A stretch of 64,000 nt of DNA from Clostridia bacterium. Lineage in GTDB: Bacteria > Bacillota > Clostridia > Oscillospirales > RGIG8002. Shown here piece after piece: positions 52,090 through 62,768 of this stretch. The position numbers and the translations under genes are program-made. Position 1 is the stretch's first letter. Every line of letters begins with the position of its first letter. The notes under the pieces were generated by a model. It did not search any database, was not told the DNA's origin, and was given only the letters and a program-made list of their open reading frames with translations. Location: the NCBI GenBank assembly GCA_017620395.1, contig JAFZQJ010000013.1:1-64000 (forward strand), in the 5' to 3' direction.

Positions 52090-52093
52090 TATT

Positions 52094-52387
52094 ATGGCAA
52101 AAGAAGAAAAACAGGAAATCAAACTTAAGCTGCTGACCACCGTCAGCGACTTCACCGAAAGCCAGATGATAGTCGGGCTGCTGAAGGACGAGGGTATCCC
52201 CGTGCTCGTCAAGGATCTCGGGCTCGGCGGCTTCATGAAGGTAACGATGGGCTACACCGTCTTCGGTCGTGAGCTGTACGTTTCCGAAGCCGACTTCGAG
52301 CGCGCGGCGGAGCTGGTCAAGGCGTTCTTCGACCGCGACGCCGACGGCGGCGACGGCATCAAAAAGCACCCGTTCACCGTATTCTGA
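52094..52387 (+). CDS. DUF2007-like small protein
   Basis: 97 residues. LKLLTTVSDFTESQMIVGLL followed by GIPVLVKDLG and ELYVSEADFERAAELVKAFF matches the layout of DUF2007 proteins, a PII-like ferredoxin-fold family of unknown role. It lies 4 bases after the phosphoesterase gene, last in its operon. Confidence 0.8.
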   Translation: MAKEEKQEIKLKLLTTVSDFTESQMIVGLLKDEGIPVLVKDLGLGGFMKVTMGYTVFGRELYVSEADFERAAELVKAFFDRDADGGDGIKKHPFTVF

Positions 52388-52401
52388 CGCATGACGGATA
52401 A

Positions 52402-52437
52402 TAAAAGAGCCGGAAGCGATCGCTTCCGGCTCTTTTA
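52402..52437. terminator. Bidirectional terminator between convergent genes
   Basis: Perfect palindrome TAAAAGAGCCGGAAGCG and complement, with A/T runs on both sides. It ends the DUF2007 gene and the ABC transporter gene on the minus strand. Confidence 0.92.
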
Positions 52438-52444
52438 TTATCAT

Positions 52445-55105
52445 CTATTGTCTTATCGCGTCAATCGGCTTTTGCCGCGAGATTGCGGCTATCGGTATAA
52501 AACTCGACAACAGCGCGATTCCGAAGCCGAGCGCTGCGATGATACCTATTTGCCGCGGCCCGAACGTCATCAGCGGGAACAGCAATCCGAAGCTGTCTGC
52601 AAGCACGGTATTGGCTGTAGCCGAGAGCGCCGCGGTCAGAGCGCACGCGAGAAGCATGTTGACCGCCGCGATAAATAAACTTTCGTAAAGGAACACTCTG
52701 AAAACATCTGCTCCGCGCGCTCCCATAGCGCGCATTATACCTATCTGACGTTTCTTCTGTGTTATGCTGACCGAGATGAAGTTGAACATCAATGCGGCGG
52801 CAAAGACCGCGAGCGCAATGCCGATTATCCCGGAAATGCGGGCTGCGCTGCTGACCGTATCCTCAAGGGCGTCCATCTGAAAGGTAACAGCATTCATTAC
52901 GGCGAAACGCGCGCTTTCGGAGAAACCGGAACAGTCGCCCAGCAGACGTTTTATCCCGTCCTTGTCGCGCGGCAGCGAAACGAGCGCGAATGAATACAAT
53001 CCCTCTCTCCCATCTGCGAGCGCGTCGAAAACCGCGTCGGAAACGATGACCGTATCGCCGGTCGGGTAGAGGTGTCCGTCGTCGCCGCGTCCGGGATAAA
53101 TGTATGTGATTATTCTCTGTCCTGCGGTGTAATAAGACGTCCTGCCGTCAGCATAGGTAAGCAGCAGTTTCAGATTTGACTTCAGCTCTTCATCCGACAC
53201 ACCCGGATTTGCAGCCCGAAGCGAAACCATATTTATCGCGTTGTATATAGTTACTATATCGTTGTCGGTGAGCTTGTCAACGGGGTCCGGCTTATACAGC
53301 AGACCGCCCGCTTTTTTCATATCAACACCGCCGATGCGGGCGACGCTGCCTGTCGAAAATGAAAGGCCGTATTTATTTTCGATATTCAGCTTTCCGTCGC
53401 CAAGCGAAACGACCGAAGGATACCGCGAGACTATCTCCGCGATCCGTCCCTTGCCGACAAAGGCGAGCGTTTCGACTCCGTAATCGCGCTCGCGCTCGAA
53501 TGCGCCGCTTTTGATAAGCTGCTTGAGATCGGGCTTTTCGCTTTTCTCCAGAGCCGAGCGGTCGACGGCGCCGGCATAGCGGCCGCTGTCGAATCCGGTA
53601 TCGATTATACCCGTCACGGTGTAATTGCGTTCGCCGAGGAAGATCGTTTTGCCTATCATTTCATCAGGCGCGTTTATCAAAGCAGTCTCTGTAGCGGTAT
53701 TTTCCCAATCAATGAGCACGGCCTTCTTTTCCGGATCATGTTCAGGCGATTGCACCCACTCATCCCATGTTTTGAATTCTTTTTCTTCCGTTTCAATCAT
53801 GTCCTCAGAAGAATGAGTTACGACTATTTCAGGGCCTGTGAAAAAGCGGTAACCCGCACCGACGAACGACTCGGCGGCGTATTTGCTTATGGCGATCTCG
53901 GGCTTGTTCCCGTCCGGCAGTCTGCCGGCGATAAGCTCCATCCCGAGCTGCTCGGGTTCGCCCTCGGCAAGTTCCGCAAATCCGGAAAAAGCCGGCATAT
54001 ACTTATTGTAATTCTCTGCTGTCACGACAGTGGAAGCGTAGTTGAGTTCAAGCGTCAGTTCGGTAAACGGCGGCTTGTAGACACCCTTGACGAGCCTGCC
54101 GGTCTTTGCTCCGAGCGCGTCGAGTTCGTCCGGCGTTATCATATAACCGTCGCCGTACCAGCCGGAAACGCCTTCGTATTCGCGAAACGCCTCCTTCTTC
54201 ACGCTGACGTAATCTCCGCCGCCATCACAAAGCGCGCGCAGCAGCGCGTTGCCGCGAGAGTAAGACGCAAACGCGTCGGCGGCGCCGACAAGCGTGAGTG
54301 AAAAGACGGAAAGAAGTATGACTGCCGCAAGACGCAGTTTTTTACTTTTTACAGAGTTCAGCGCAAGCCGCAGCGCAATACGGTCGGGAAGTCGGTTCCT
54401 TTTATCATCGGCGTTTTTGCCCGAGGGCTGCTTCACGTCTTCTCCACCGCTGTCACCCGCGATCATACCGTCGGACATGGTGATTATCCTGTCGGCGTAT
54501 TCCTCTGCCGCCGCGCTGTCGTGAGAAGCGACGATGACGAGACGTTCGCGCGAGAGGCGTTTCAATATCTCGAATACCTGACGTGAGTTCTCTGAATCAA
54601 GGGCGCCCGTCGGCTCATCCGCGATTATTATATCCGCCGATTTGACGAGTGCGCGGGCTATTGCAACGCGCTGACGCTGTCCGCCGGAGAGTTGGTCCGG
54701 CTTCCGGTCTCCGCAGCCCGCTAAATCGACGCTTTCGAGAGCGGTGTTTATGCGCTCCGCAGTCGCTTTTCCGTTTTGCAGCTCAAGCGCGAGAGCGATA
54801 TTTTCCGCAACGGTAAGCTCGTCGAGCAGGTTATATTCCTGAAAAATGAACCCGATGCGTGAATTGCGGTACGAGTCGTACTGCGCAGATGAAAAATCCC
54901 TCACCGAGACGCCGTCGATAAGCATGTCGCCGTCAGTGAGGGAATCAAGTCCGCCTATTATATTAAGCAGCGTCGTCTTGCCGCAGCCGGACTTGCCGGT
55001 GAAGAAGACGAGCCCGCGCTCGCCCAAAGTAAAAGAAACCCCGCCGAGAGCTGCGGCGTCGTTTGCGTTTTTATAGACTTTAGTGAGCTCTTTTAATGTA
55101 ATCAT
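52445..55105 (-). CDS. ABC transporter, ATPase fused to FtsX-type permease
   Basis: 886 residues. Residues 1-225 form a LolD/MacB-type ATPase (GKSGCGKTTLLN, FQEYNLLDELTV, LSGGQRQRVAIARAL, IIIADEPTGALD, ASHD). A first membrane helix near 260-280 is followed by a large extracellular domain (about 285-740) and three C-terminal helices with the FtsX signature region (QKKRQIGIMRAMGARGADVF). Such fusions act as mechanotransducers or peptide/antibiotic sensors and transporters rather than ordinary pumps. Its codon choice is more mixed than that of neighbouring genes and the upstream region is AT-rich, so recent transfer is possible. Confidence 0.92.
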   Translation of the reverse strand: MITLKELTKVYKNANDAAALGGVSFTLGERGLVFFTGKSGCGKTTLLNIIGGLDSLTDGDMLIDGVSVRDFSSAQYDSYRNSRIGFIFQEYNLLDELTVAENIALALELQNGKATAERINTALESVDLAGCGDRKPDQLSGGQRQRVAIARALVKSADIIIADEPTGALDSENSRQVFEILKRLSRERLVIVASHDSAAAEEYADRIITMSDGMIAGDSGGEDVKQPSGKNADDKRNRLPDRIALRLALNSVKSKKLRLAAVILLSVFSLTLVGAADAFASYSRGNALLRALCDGGGDYVSVKKEAFREYEGVSGWYGDGYMITPDELDALGAKTGRLVKGVYKPPFTELTLELNYASTVVTAENYNKYMPAFSGFAELAEGEPEQLGMELIAGRLPDGNKPEIAISKYAAESFVGAGYRFFTGPEIVVTHSSEDMIETEEKEFKTWDEWVQSPEHDPEKKAVLIDWENTATETALINAPDEMIGKTIFLGERNYTVTGIIDTGFDSGRYAGAVDRSALEKSEKPDLKQLIKSGAFERERDYGVETLAFVGKGRIAEIVSRYPSVVSLGDGKLNIENKYGLSFSTGSVARIGGVDMKKAGGLLYKPDPVDKLTDNDIVTIYNAINMVSLRAANPGVSDEELKSNLKLLLTYADGRTSYYTAGQRIITYIYPGRGDDGHLYPTGDTVIVSDAVFDALADGREGLYSFALVSLPRDKDGIKRLLGDCSGFSESARFAVMNAVTFQMDALEDTVSSAARISGIIGIALAVFAAALMFNFISVSITQKKRQIGIMRAMGARGADVFRVFLYESLFIAAVNMLLACALTAALSATANTVLADSFGLLFPLMTFGPRQIGIIAALGFGIALLSSFIPIAAISRQKPIDAIRQ

Positions 55106-55130
55106 AGTGATTATCTAAGAATCTTTGCTT

Positions 55131-55157
55131 ATATGGCGGCGGTTACCGCCGCCATAT
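55131..55157. promoter_or_regulatory. Near-perfect palindrome upstream of the ABC transporter gene
   Basis: 13-bp arms ATATGGCGGCGGT/ACCGCCGCCATAT with one base between. No T run follows on either strand, so it looks more like an operator or an mRNA hairpin than a terminator. It lies 26 bases upstream of the transporter start and downstream of the next gene. Confidence 0.55.
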
Positions 55158-55168
55158 AGTTCGTTATA

Positions 55169-55253
55169 AGAAAACAATCAGACAACCAATAAATTGTCAA
55201 TCATCTTATTAAAACATTTTACGATTTTAGATATTTATACGTCATTGTTTTCT
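55169..55253. repeat. Inverted repeat AGAAAACAAT...ATTGTTTTCT in AT-rich gap
   Basis: 10-bp arms (55169-55178, 55244-55253) flank 65 bases of AT-rich DNA in front of the ABC transporter gene. This is a possible regulator-binding pair or the remains of a small mobile element. TTGACA is present in between on the minus strand but no good -10 box follows. Confidence 0.4.
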
Positions 55254-55284
55254 GATTTGCGCACCTGAGAATTACGCCTGCGCG

Positions 55285-56253
55285 TCAGATCTGATCGTGC
55301 AGCTTGCGGAACTTCTTGGATTTGGAGTCAAGCTCGGAGAAGCTCTGCTCCGAGGGGATATCGTTCATACCCGACTCGATGTAGTTTCTCAGCACGCCGG
55401 TCAGGACGAACGGCTTTATGAAAATCGAGTGGACGATCGACCAGAGGATGAGCGCGCCGATGACCGAGAAGATGACGGGAAGCGCTTTGGGGTCCTGCAG
55501 CGCCTGCGCCAGCCAGCCGGTCTCGCCGGCGAGCTTCTCGGAAATCTGCGAAGCAAGGTTCGCGTAAAGCTCCTGATGTCCGCTCATGAAAAGGTAGCAG
55601 CCGCCGAAGAACACGCCGCCGATGAGTATCAGCGAAGCGAGCCCGATGCCGAATACTCTGCCCATATTCTTGAAGAAGGTCTTGCCGTGCTTGAAGAAGA
55701 TCACGGCGCCTTCGCAGGCGGCTTTGGCGGGCTTTTCGTCCTTGCGGTAGAAGATCCAGCCGAGGCAGCAGTCGCTGAGGTAGTTGACTATCGTCTGCAT
55801 TATCGAGCTGATCGCGCTGCCGACGGTGCCTCCGGTGTCGCCTCCGATGCTCTCGCCGAGCTTGGTGATAAGTCTGCCGAGCTGGCGGAAGATGCCCTTG
55901 ATCGCGCCGGTGATCGCGAAGTAGACCGCGAGCGTAACGAAGCGCTCACGGACGGTCTTTTTACCCTCCGCGACGACGTTATCCGGCAGTTCGCCTTCGG
56001 TTATGCCGCGCGTCATCATCGCGATCTGCCCCGCCTTCAGCATGAAGGACACGAAGCGCAGCACGATGATTAGAACGACAAGCCCGACAAGTGCGCCGAT
56101 AAGAAGTCCTATCGGGCCGTTCTTCGCGGCTCTGTCTCCGATCACGTAACCGACTGTGCTGAGTCCCGCGAACGCCACGAGCGCGAGGAAATCCCACAGC
56201 AGGCGGCGAAGCGAGAAGCCGAGCGTCTTTTTGTAGATCTGTTTGTTGTTCAT
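55285..56253 (-). CDS. Multi-spanning membrane protein of unknown function
   Basis: 322 residues with about six membrane helices (LLWDFLALVAFAGLSTVGYVI, IGLLIGALVGLVVLIIVL, FGIGLASLILIGGVFFGGCYLF, LPVIFSVIGALILWSIVHS and others) and soluble loops including DCCLGWIFYRKDEKPAKAAC. It ends in a charged tail (SKKFRKLHDQI). Not recognised. GGGGGAG before the ATG. Confidence 0.75.
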   Translation of the reverse strand: MNNKQIYKKTLGFSLRRLLWDFLALVAFAGLSTVGYVIGDRAAKNGPIGLLIGALVGLVVLIIVLRFVSFMLKAGQIAMMTRGITEGELPDNVVAEGKKTVRERFVTLAVYFAITGAIKGIFRQLGRLITKLGESIGGDTGGTVGSAISSIMQTIVNYLSDCCLGWIFYRKDEKPAKAACEGAVIFFKHGKTFFKNMGRVFGIGLASLILIGGVFFGGCYLFMSGHQELYANLASQISEKLAGETGWLAQALQDPKALPVIFSVIGALILWSIVHSIFIKPFVLTGVLRNYIESGMNDIPSEQSFSELDSKSKKFRKLHDQI

Positions 56254-56295
56254 AAGCTCCCCCTTCCTTTTTTTGTATTTTTAACTGAATAACAG

Positions 56296-56796
56296 TTACT
56301 CAACGTACTCCTGCCCCGGCGTATCGAGCAGCTCGAAGCTCTCGACGTCAAGGAAAACGTGATAGTGATCATCGTGGCGTTCCGAGTTAAGCGTTCCGAC
56401 AACGCGGATCCACGCCTTCTCGGGCGTGTCGGCGGGGACCTTGTCACCCCTCAGCATAAAGCCGCGGTAGTAGGCGTATTCTTTGCCGTCCGCAGGGTCT
56501 ACCTCGCGATGATAGCGGAAAACCTGCATTGTCTCGCCGCCCTCGAACTTCGTGACGTGGAACATTCCGTCGACAGCGAACTTCTTGCCGTTATACTCGT
56601 CCGAATTCGTGGTGAAGGCAAGGTAGTAGGTGTAATACAGCGCGTCGCTGATATAGGTCACGCCTTCGCCGAAGTCCGGAGTCGTGCCGGCGGGCGCGTT
56701 TCCGCTTTCGTTACCGCCCTTGCCGCTGCAGCCGGCGGCGAACAGCAACGCGAGCGTCAGCATAAGCGCGAGCGCGATCCTCAGCGTTTTTTTCAT
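56296..56796 (-). CDS. Lipoprotein of unknown function
   Basis: 166 residues. Signal peptide with lipobox AAGC at about residue 22, a Gly/Asn-rich linker, then a compact domain with NGKKFAVDGMFHVTKF, YYRGFMLRG and AWIRVVGTLNSE. The layout (strand, G-x-F, later W-x-x-V-x-G) is like an OB-fold of the kind found in small secreted proteins. Function unknown. GGAGG precedes the ATG; the preceding in-frame start 18 bases upstream is less well placed. Confidence 0.8.
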   Translation of the reverse strand: MKKTLRIALALMLTLALLFAAGCSGKGGNESGNAPAGTTPDFGEGVTYISDALYYTYYLAFTTNSDEYNGKKFAVDGMFHVTKFEGGETMQVFRYHREVDPADGKEYAYYRGFMLRGDKVPADTPEKAWIRVVGTLNSERHDDHYHVFLDVESFELLDTPGQEYVE

Positions 56797-56883
56797 ATTG
56801 TCCTCCTTCCGCACCGGCCGTGCCGGGCATTTGAGTTTGATTATTTATCAAACGGCTTCGCCGCGATAAAACGTTACGAGAAG

Positions 56884-57711
56884 CTACGCGCAGCCCTTCA
56901 CGGTCACCCGGTGGACGAAACCGCAGAGCGCGGACGAGGCGCAGAGCTGCGGCTTGCCTGGCGCGATCTCGCTGCGGACGAAGCAGTGAAGATGTCCGCA
57001 GAGCACCGCCTTGACCGCTGTTTCATCCCGCTCGAGGCGGACGAATTCCGCGGCGTTGGCTTTTTCGGAATCCGCGCCGATATAGAAGTATTCGCCGAAG
57101 CCGGCGATCTTTTCGCGGCTCGTTTCGGTCAGCACGGGAACGTGCTGCGCGACTATGAGCGGCGCGCCCTCGGTGCAGAGCGCTTTCAGATCCGCAAGCC
57201 CGGCGTCTGAAACGGTCAGCCCGCCGTTATTCACTCCGACTACGGTGAAGCCGTCGAGGCGCGCAACCTCGGCGCCGCCATCGCGCACTCCGCCGCCGCC
57301 GGCGTCGTGGTTGCCGTCTACGTAGATCAGCCTGCCGCCGTAGCCGGCGAGCGCCGCGCGCATAGCGCGGACTCCCGCGGGGCCGACGAAATCGAGCATA
57401 TCGCCCGTCATTATCAGGACGTCCGGACGCATCGCCTCCGCGAGCGCAAGCATCTTTTTCAGCACCTCCGCGCTCGGGATGCGCTTGGAATCGTCAAACG
57501 GCTCGCTGTGCCAGCGGGTGAAGTCCTCGCGCAGCGTCATCCAGTTCGCCTCGCGCGAAGCGGCTGTTTCGCGTTCCGCTTCATCCGACAGTTCGTCCGA
57601 AACCGCGAGGTGCAGATCGCTGACCTGCATGAGCGTATGCGTTCCCGCGACGCCGGGGATAACTATTTCGCTGTCGACGATTCTGTAGAACGGATCGCGG
57701 AAAACGTCCAT
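56884..57711 (-). CDS. Calcineurin-like metallophosphoesterase
   Basis: 275 residues. Motifs VSDLHLA, MTGDMLDF, VDGNHDAG, IVAQHVP and LCGHLHCF give the full two-metal site. No signal peptide. It differs clearly from the other phosphoesterase at 51322. It is similar to YkuE/Icc-like enzymes; the substrate is unknown. ATG at 57711 with GAGGTGA 5 bases upstream is preferred over a GTG 9 bases earlier. Confidence 0.87.
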   Translation of the reverse strand: MDVFRDPFYRIVDSEIVIPGVAGTHTLMQVSDLHLAVSDELSDEAERETAASREANWMTLREDFTRWHSEPFDDSKRIPSAEVLKKMLALAEAMRPDVLIMTGDMLDFVGPAGVRAMRAALAGYGGRLIYVDGNHDAGGGGVRDGGAEVARLDGFTVVGVNNGGLTVSDAGLADLKALCTEGAPLIVAQHVPVLTETSREKIAGFGEYFYIGADSEKANAAEFVRLERDETAVKAVLCGHLHCFVRSEIAPGKPQLCASSALCGFVHRVTVKGCA

Positions 57712-57797
57712 ACGCTTCACCTCGTTTCTTTTTGATTATACAATATGTTTGCGTATTTTGCAACATTAAATAATTCCGCCCGCGAACCAAAAAAATA

Positions 57798-57826
57798 TTG
57801 AAATCACGCCCGCCCCGTGGTAAAAT
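57798..57826 (+). promoter_or_regulatory. Promoter of the small membrane protein gene
   Basis: TTGAAA (57798-57803), 17-base spacer, TAAAAT (57821-57826), about 30 bases before the ATG. Confidence 0.75.
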
Positions 57827-57855
57827 ATTCCCATAAAACAGAAAGGGGTATAATA

Positions 57856-58095
57856 ATGGATCTCATCAAAAAACTGTGGCCTACGCCGTTCAAGATCAAG
57901 AAGGGCAACCTTATCTCCTTCCTCGTGCAGCTGCTGATATTCCTGATCATCTGCGCGGTCATCGGCTGGCTTTTCACCGTGCTCAGCAAGATCGCCATCG
58001 TCGGCGTCGTCTTCTACGTCGTCGGCTCGCTGATGGGCATATACGCGATCGTCGGCGCGATACTCTGCGTGCTGCGCTTCATCGGCGTCGTATAA
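57856..58095 (+). CDS. Small two-helix membrane protein
   Basis: 79 residues: a short amphipathic, basic start (MDLIKKLWPTPFKIKKGN) and two membrane helices (FLVQLLIFLIICAVIGWLF and IAIVGVVFYVVGSLMGIYA, continuing hydrophobic to the end). Small proteins with this layout are common in Clostridia; their role is not known. AAAGGGG 8 bases before the ATG, its own promoter and its own terminator argue that it is a real gene. Confidence 0.8.
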   Translation: MDLIKKLWPTPFKIKKGNLISFLVQLLIFLIICAVIGWLFTVLSKIAIVGVVFYVVGSLMGIYAIVGAILCVLRFIGVV

Positions 58096-58116
58096 AACCG
58101 ACTGAACGGAAAAAGA

Positions 58117-58152
58117 AAAGAGCGTTATCCGCACGGATAGCGCTCTCTTTTT
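58117..58152. terminator. Terminator between convergent genes
   Basis: AGAGCGTTATCC pairs with GGATAGCGCTCT with one G-T pair, followed by CTTTTT and preceded by AAAGAAAAG. It serves the small membrane protein gene and the DUF1836 gene. Confidence 0.85.
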
Positions 58153-58186
58153 GTACGGTAACGTTCACGGAAGCTGCATTTGGAAG

Positions 58187-58789
58187 TTATGGAAGTCTGA
58201 CCGCTTCCTCAGACATCGGAACTCCGTCCAGCAGAAGCAGCTTTTCCGCGAGCAGGCCGCAGAGTCCGCTGAGTATCGTGCTGAGCGAAATGAGGTCCTC
58301 CGTGCTGTGCACGGACTCCTCGATAGCCCTTTCGTCGTGCCCGAGCAGCGGCGCGGCGATAATGCGGACCTGACCCACGAAGTACTCCGCGGCGATACGG
58401 TGGCGGAGCGCGTAAGCGTCGTATATTTTCTTGACCTCTTCCTCGGATATGCCAACGGGGATCATCTTCTGCAGCGTAGCGATGCTGAGGCTCTGCTTGA
58501 GCGTGCATATCATAATAAGATAAACTATATGCACGCGGTAATACTTCTTTTTTACCGGCTCCGGCATAAACTTATTGCGAACGTAGTTGTTTATCGTCGC
58601 GGCGGTTATAAAGCGCTCCTCCTTTATCTCCGGCGGAAGGTAGTCAAGGTATTCGGTCAGCAGAGCGAGCACCTGCTCCATATAGAGCCCGAAATCGGGG
58701 ATATTCTCCCAATCGGGAAGGCGGTAATCGTTCAGATACTTTTCCCAGCGGCGAAGCTTGCCGGCGACAAGGTCGTTATCGTAATTCAT
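58187..58789 (-). CDS. DUF1836 protein
   Basis: 200 residues. LPDWENIPDFGLYMEQVLALL, ITAATINNYVRNKFMPEPVKKKYYRVHIVYLI (positions about 58-90) and LKQSLSIATLQKM match DUF1836, a MerR-like helix-turn-helix family of Firmicutes thought to be regulatory. The C-terminal half is helical and acidic. Target genes are unknown. GAAGGGTGAG precedes the ATG. Confidence 0.88.
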   Translation of the reverse strand: MNYDNDLVAGKLRRWEKYLNDYRLPDWENIPDFGLYMEQVLALLTEYLDYLPPEIKEERFITAATINNYVRNKFMPEPVKKKYYRVHIVYLIMICTLKQSLSIATLQKMIPVGISEEEVKKIYDAYALRHRIAAEYFVGQVRIIAAPLLGHDERAIEESVHSTEDLISLSTILSGLCGLLAEKLLLLDGVPMSEEAVRLP

Positions 58790-58820
58790 AATCTCACCCT
58801 TCGCTTGATAAGATACTGAT

Positions 58821-58849
58821 ATTATACTACCAAATAATCACGGATACAA
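58821..58849 (-). promoter_or_regulatory. Promoter of the DUF1836 gene
   Basis: On the minus strand TTGTAT (58844-58849), 17-base spacer, TATAAT (58821-58826), 32 bases before the ATG. Confidence 0.7.
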
Positions 58850-58933
58850 GCAAAAAAGCAAAGTTTTTTAGCAGATTTCGCGATGGAACCGCGTTTTCAC
58901 GAATTTTTCGATATTTTGTCGAGCGGTCCGGTA

Positions 58934-58962
58934 TTGACATAATGACGTAAGTGTGTTAAACT
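58934..58962 (+). promoter_or_regulatory. Promoter of the DegV gene
   Basis: TTGACA (58934-58939), 17-base spacer, TAAACT (58957-58962). The leader of about 50 bases shows nothing further. Confidence 0.75.
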
Positions 58963-59021
58963 AATCTTTGATATTACTTGATATTGTATTTGCAATTATT
59001 TGCGCGGAGGACTGATTATAT

Positions 59022-59885
59022 ATGCAAAACTACGTTCTTTTCACCGACACGGGATGCGATATTTCGCCGAAGCTGCTGGAGGAATGGGAGGTCGGATGCG
59101 TCGACCTGCGCTTCCGCAGGGACGGAGAAACCGCCGAATACACGCAGGCGCAGATGCCGACTCCGGACTTCTACCGCGAGATGCGCGACGGCGCGGTCTT
59201 CAAGACCTCCGCCGCGAACGAGGACGATTTCACAAACGCCTTCGCCCCCGTGCTCGACGGCGGCAAGGATATACTCTATATAGGTTTTTCGCTCGGCTTG
59301 AGCAGCACCGTAAACGCCGCCGTCAAGGCCGCGCAGGCGCTCGCGGAACGGTTTCCCCGCCGCCGCGTTGAAGTCGTCAGCTCCCTCGCCGCCTCCGCCG
59401 GACAGGGATTGCTCGTCTGGTACGCTGTTAAGAACTTCAAAAACGGTCTTTCGCTCGACGAAAATGCCGCCGATATCCGCGAAAAAGTACCGCATATGTG
59501 CCACTGGTTCACGGTGGACGATCTGAAATATCTCAAGCGCGGCGGGCGCGTCAGTGCGACCTCCGCAATTCTCGGCGCCGCGCTGAATATCAAGCCGGTG
59601 CTGCACGTCGACGACGACGGACACCTGATTCCCGTCCACAAGGTCATCGGCAGACGTATGTCGCTGAACACGATGCTCGCGAAAATGAAAGAACTCGCTA
59701 TGGAGGAGAAACCCGTCTATTTCATCTCTCACGGCGACTGCATCGACGACGCGAGACTGCTTGAGGAGAAAGTCACCGAGGAGTTCGGCGTCACCGCCGA
59801 GCTTATAACCGACATCGGCCCCGTCATCGGAGCTCACTCCGGTCCCGGCACGCTGGCCTTATTCTTCCTCGGGACCCGTAAGTGA
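59022..59885 (+). CDS. DegV family fatty-acid-binding protein
   Basis: 287 residues. LFTDTGCDISPKLLEEW opens the DegV fold; FKTSAANEDDF, LGLSSTVNAAV (the fatty-acid head-group Ser residues), YLKRGGRVSATSAILGAALNIKPVL and IGAHSGPGTLALFFLG are the family signatures. DegV/FakB proteins bring fatty acids to the kinase FakA; no fakA is adjacent. Ribosome binding site GGAGG. Confidence 0.93.
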   Translation: MQNYVLFTDTGCDISPKLLEEWEVGCVDLRFRRDGETAEYTQAQMPTPDFYREMRDGAVFKTSAANEDDFTNAFAPVLDGGKDILYIGFSLGLSSTVNAAVKAAQALAERFPRRRVEVVSSLAASAGQGLLVWYAVKNFKNGLSLDENAADIREKVPHMCHWFTVDDLKYLKRGGRVSATSAILGAALNIKPVLHVDDDGHLIPVHKVIGRRMSLNTMLAKMKELAMEEKPVYFISHGDCIDDARLLEEKVTEEFGVTAELITDIGPVIGAHSGPGTLALFFLGTRK

Positions 59886-59916
59886 CAAAACCGCCCTGCC
59901 CGCGGAGCGGGGACGT

Positions 59917-60057
59917 AATGAATACTGAAGATTGAATAATGAATAATTAATAATTAAGGAACAAAGCCGCTTTCTCAGAAAGCGGCTTTGAATTATTCAA
60001 ATCGGCATGCCGATTGGCACCTTCATTATTCATTTTTAAGTCTTCAATCTTCAGTAT

Positions 60058-60062
<5 letters not shown>
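59917..60062. repeat. MITE-like element with 20-bp terminal inverted repeats
   Basis: Perfect 20-bp ends, AATGAATACTGAAGATTGAA at 59917-59936 and its complement at 60043-60062, around a strong hairpin CAAAGCCGCTTTC-TCA-GAAAGCGGCTTTG (59962-59990) and a palindrome ATCGGCATGCCGAT. The right end supplies the TGA stop codon of atpC (60058-60060), and the hairpin can end both degV and the atp operon. The same sequence family occurs at 30168-30247. Confidence 0.85.
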
Positions 60063-62764
<2,702 letters not shown>

Positions 62765-62768
62765 TCCG

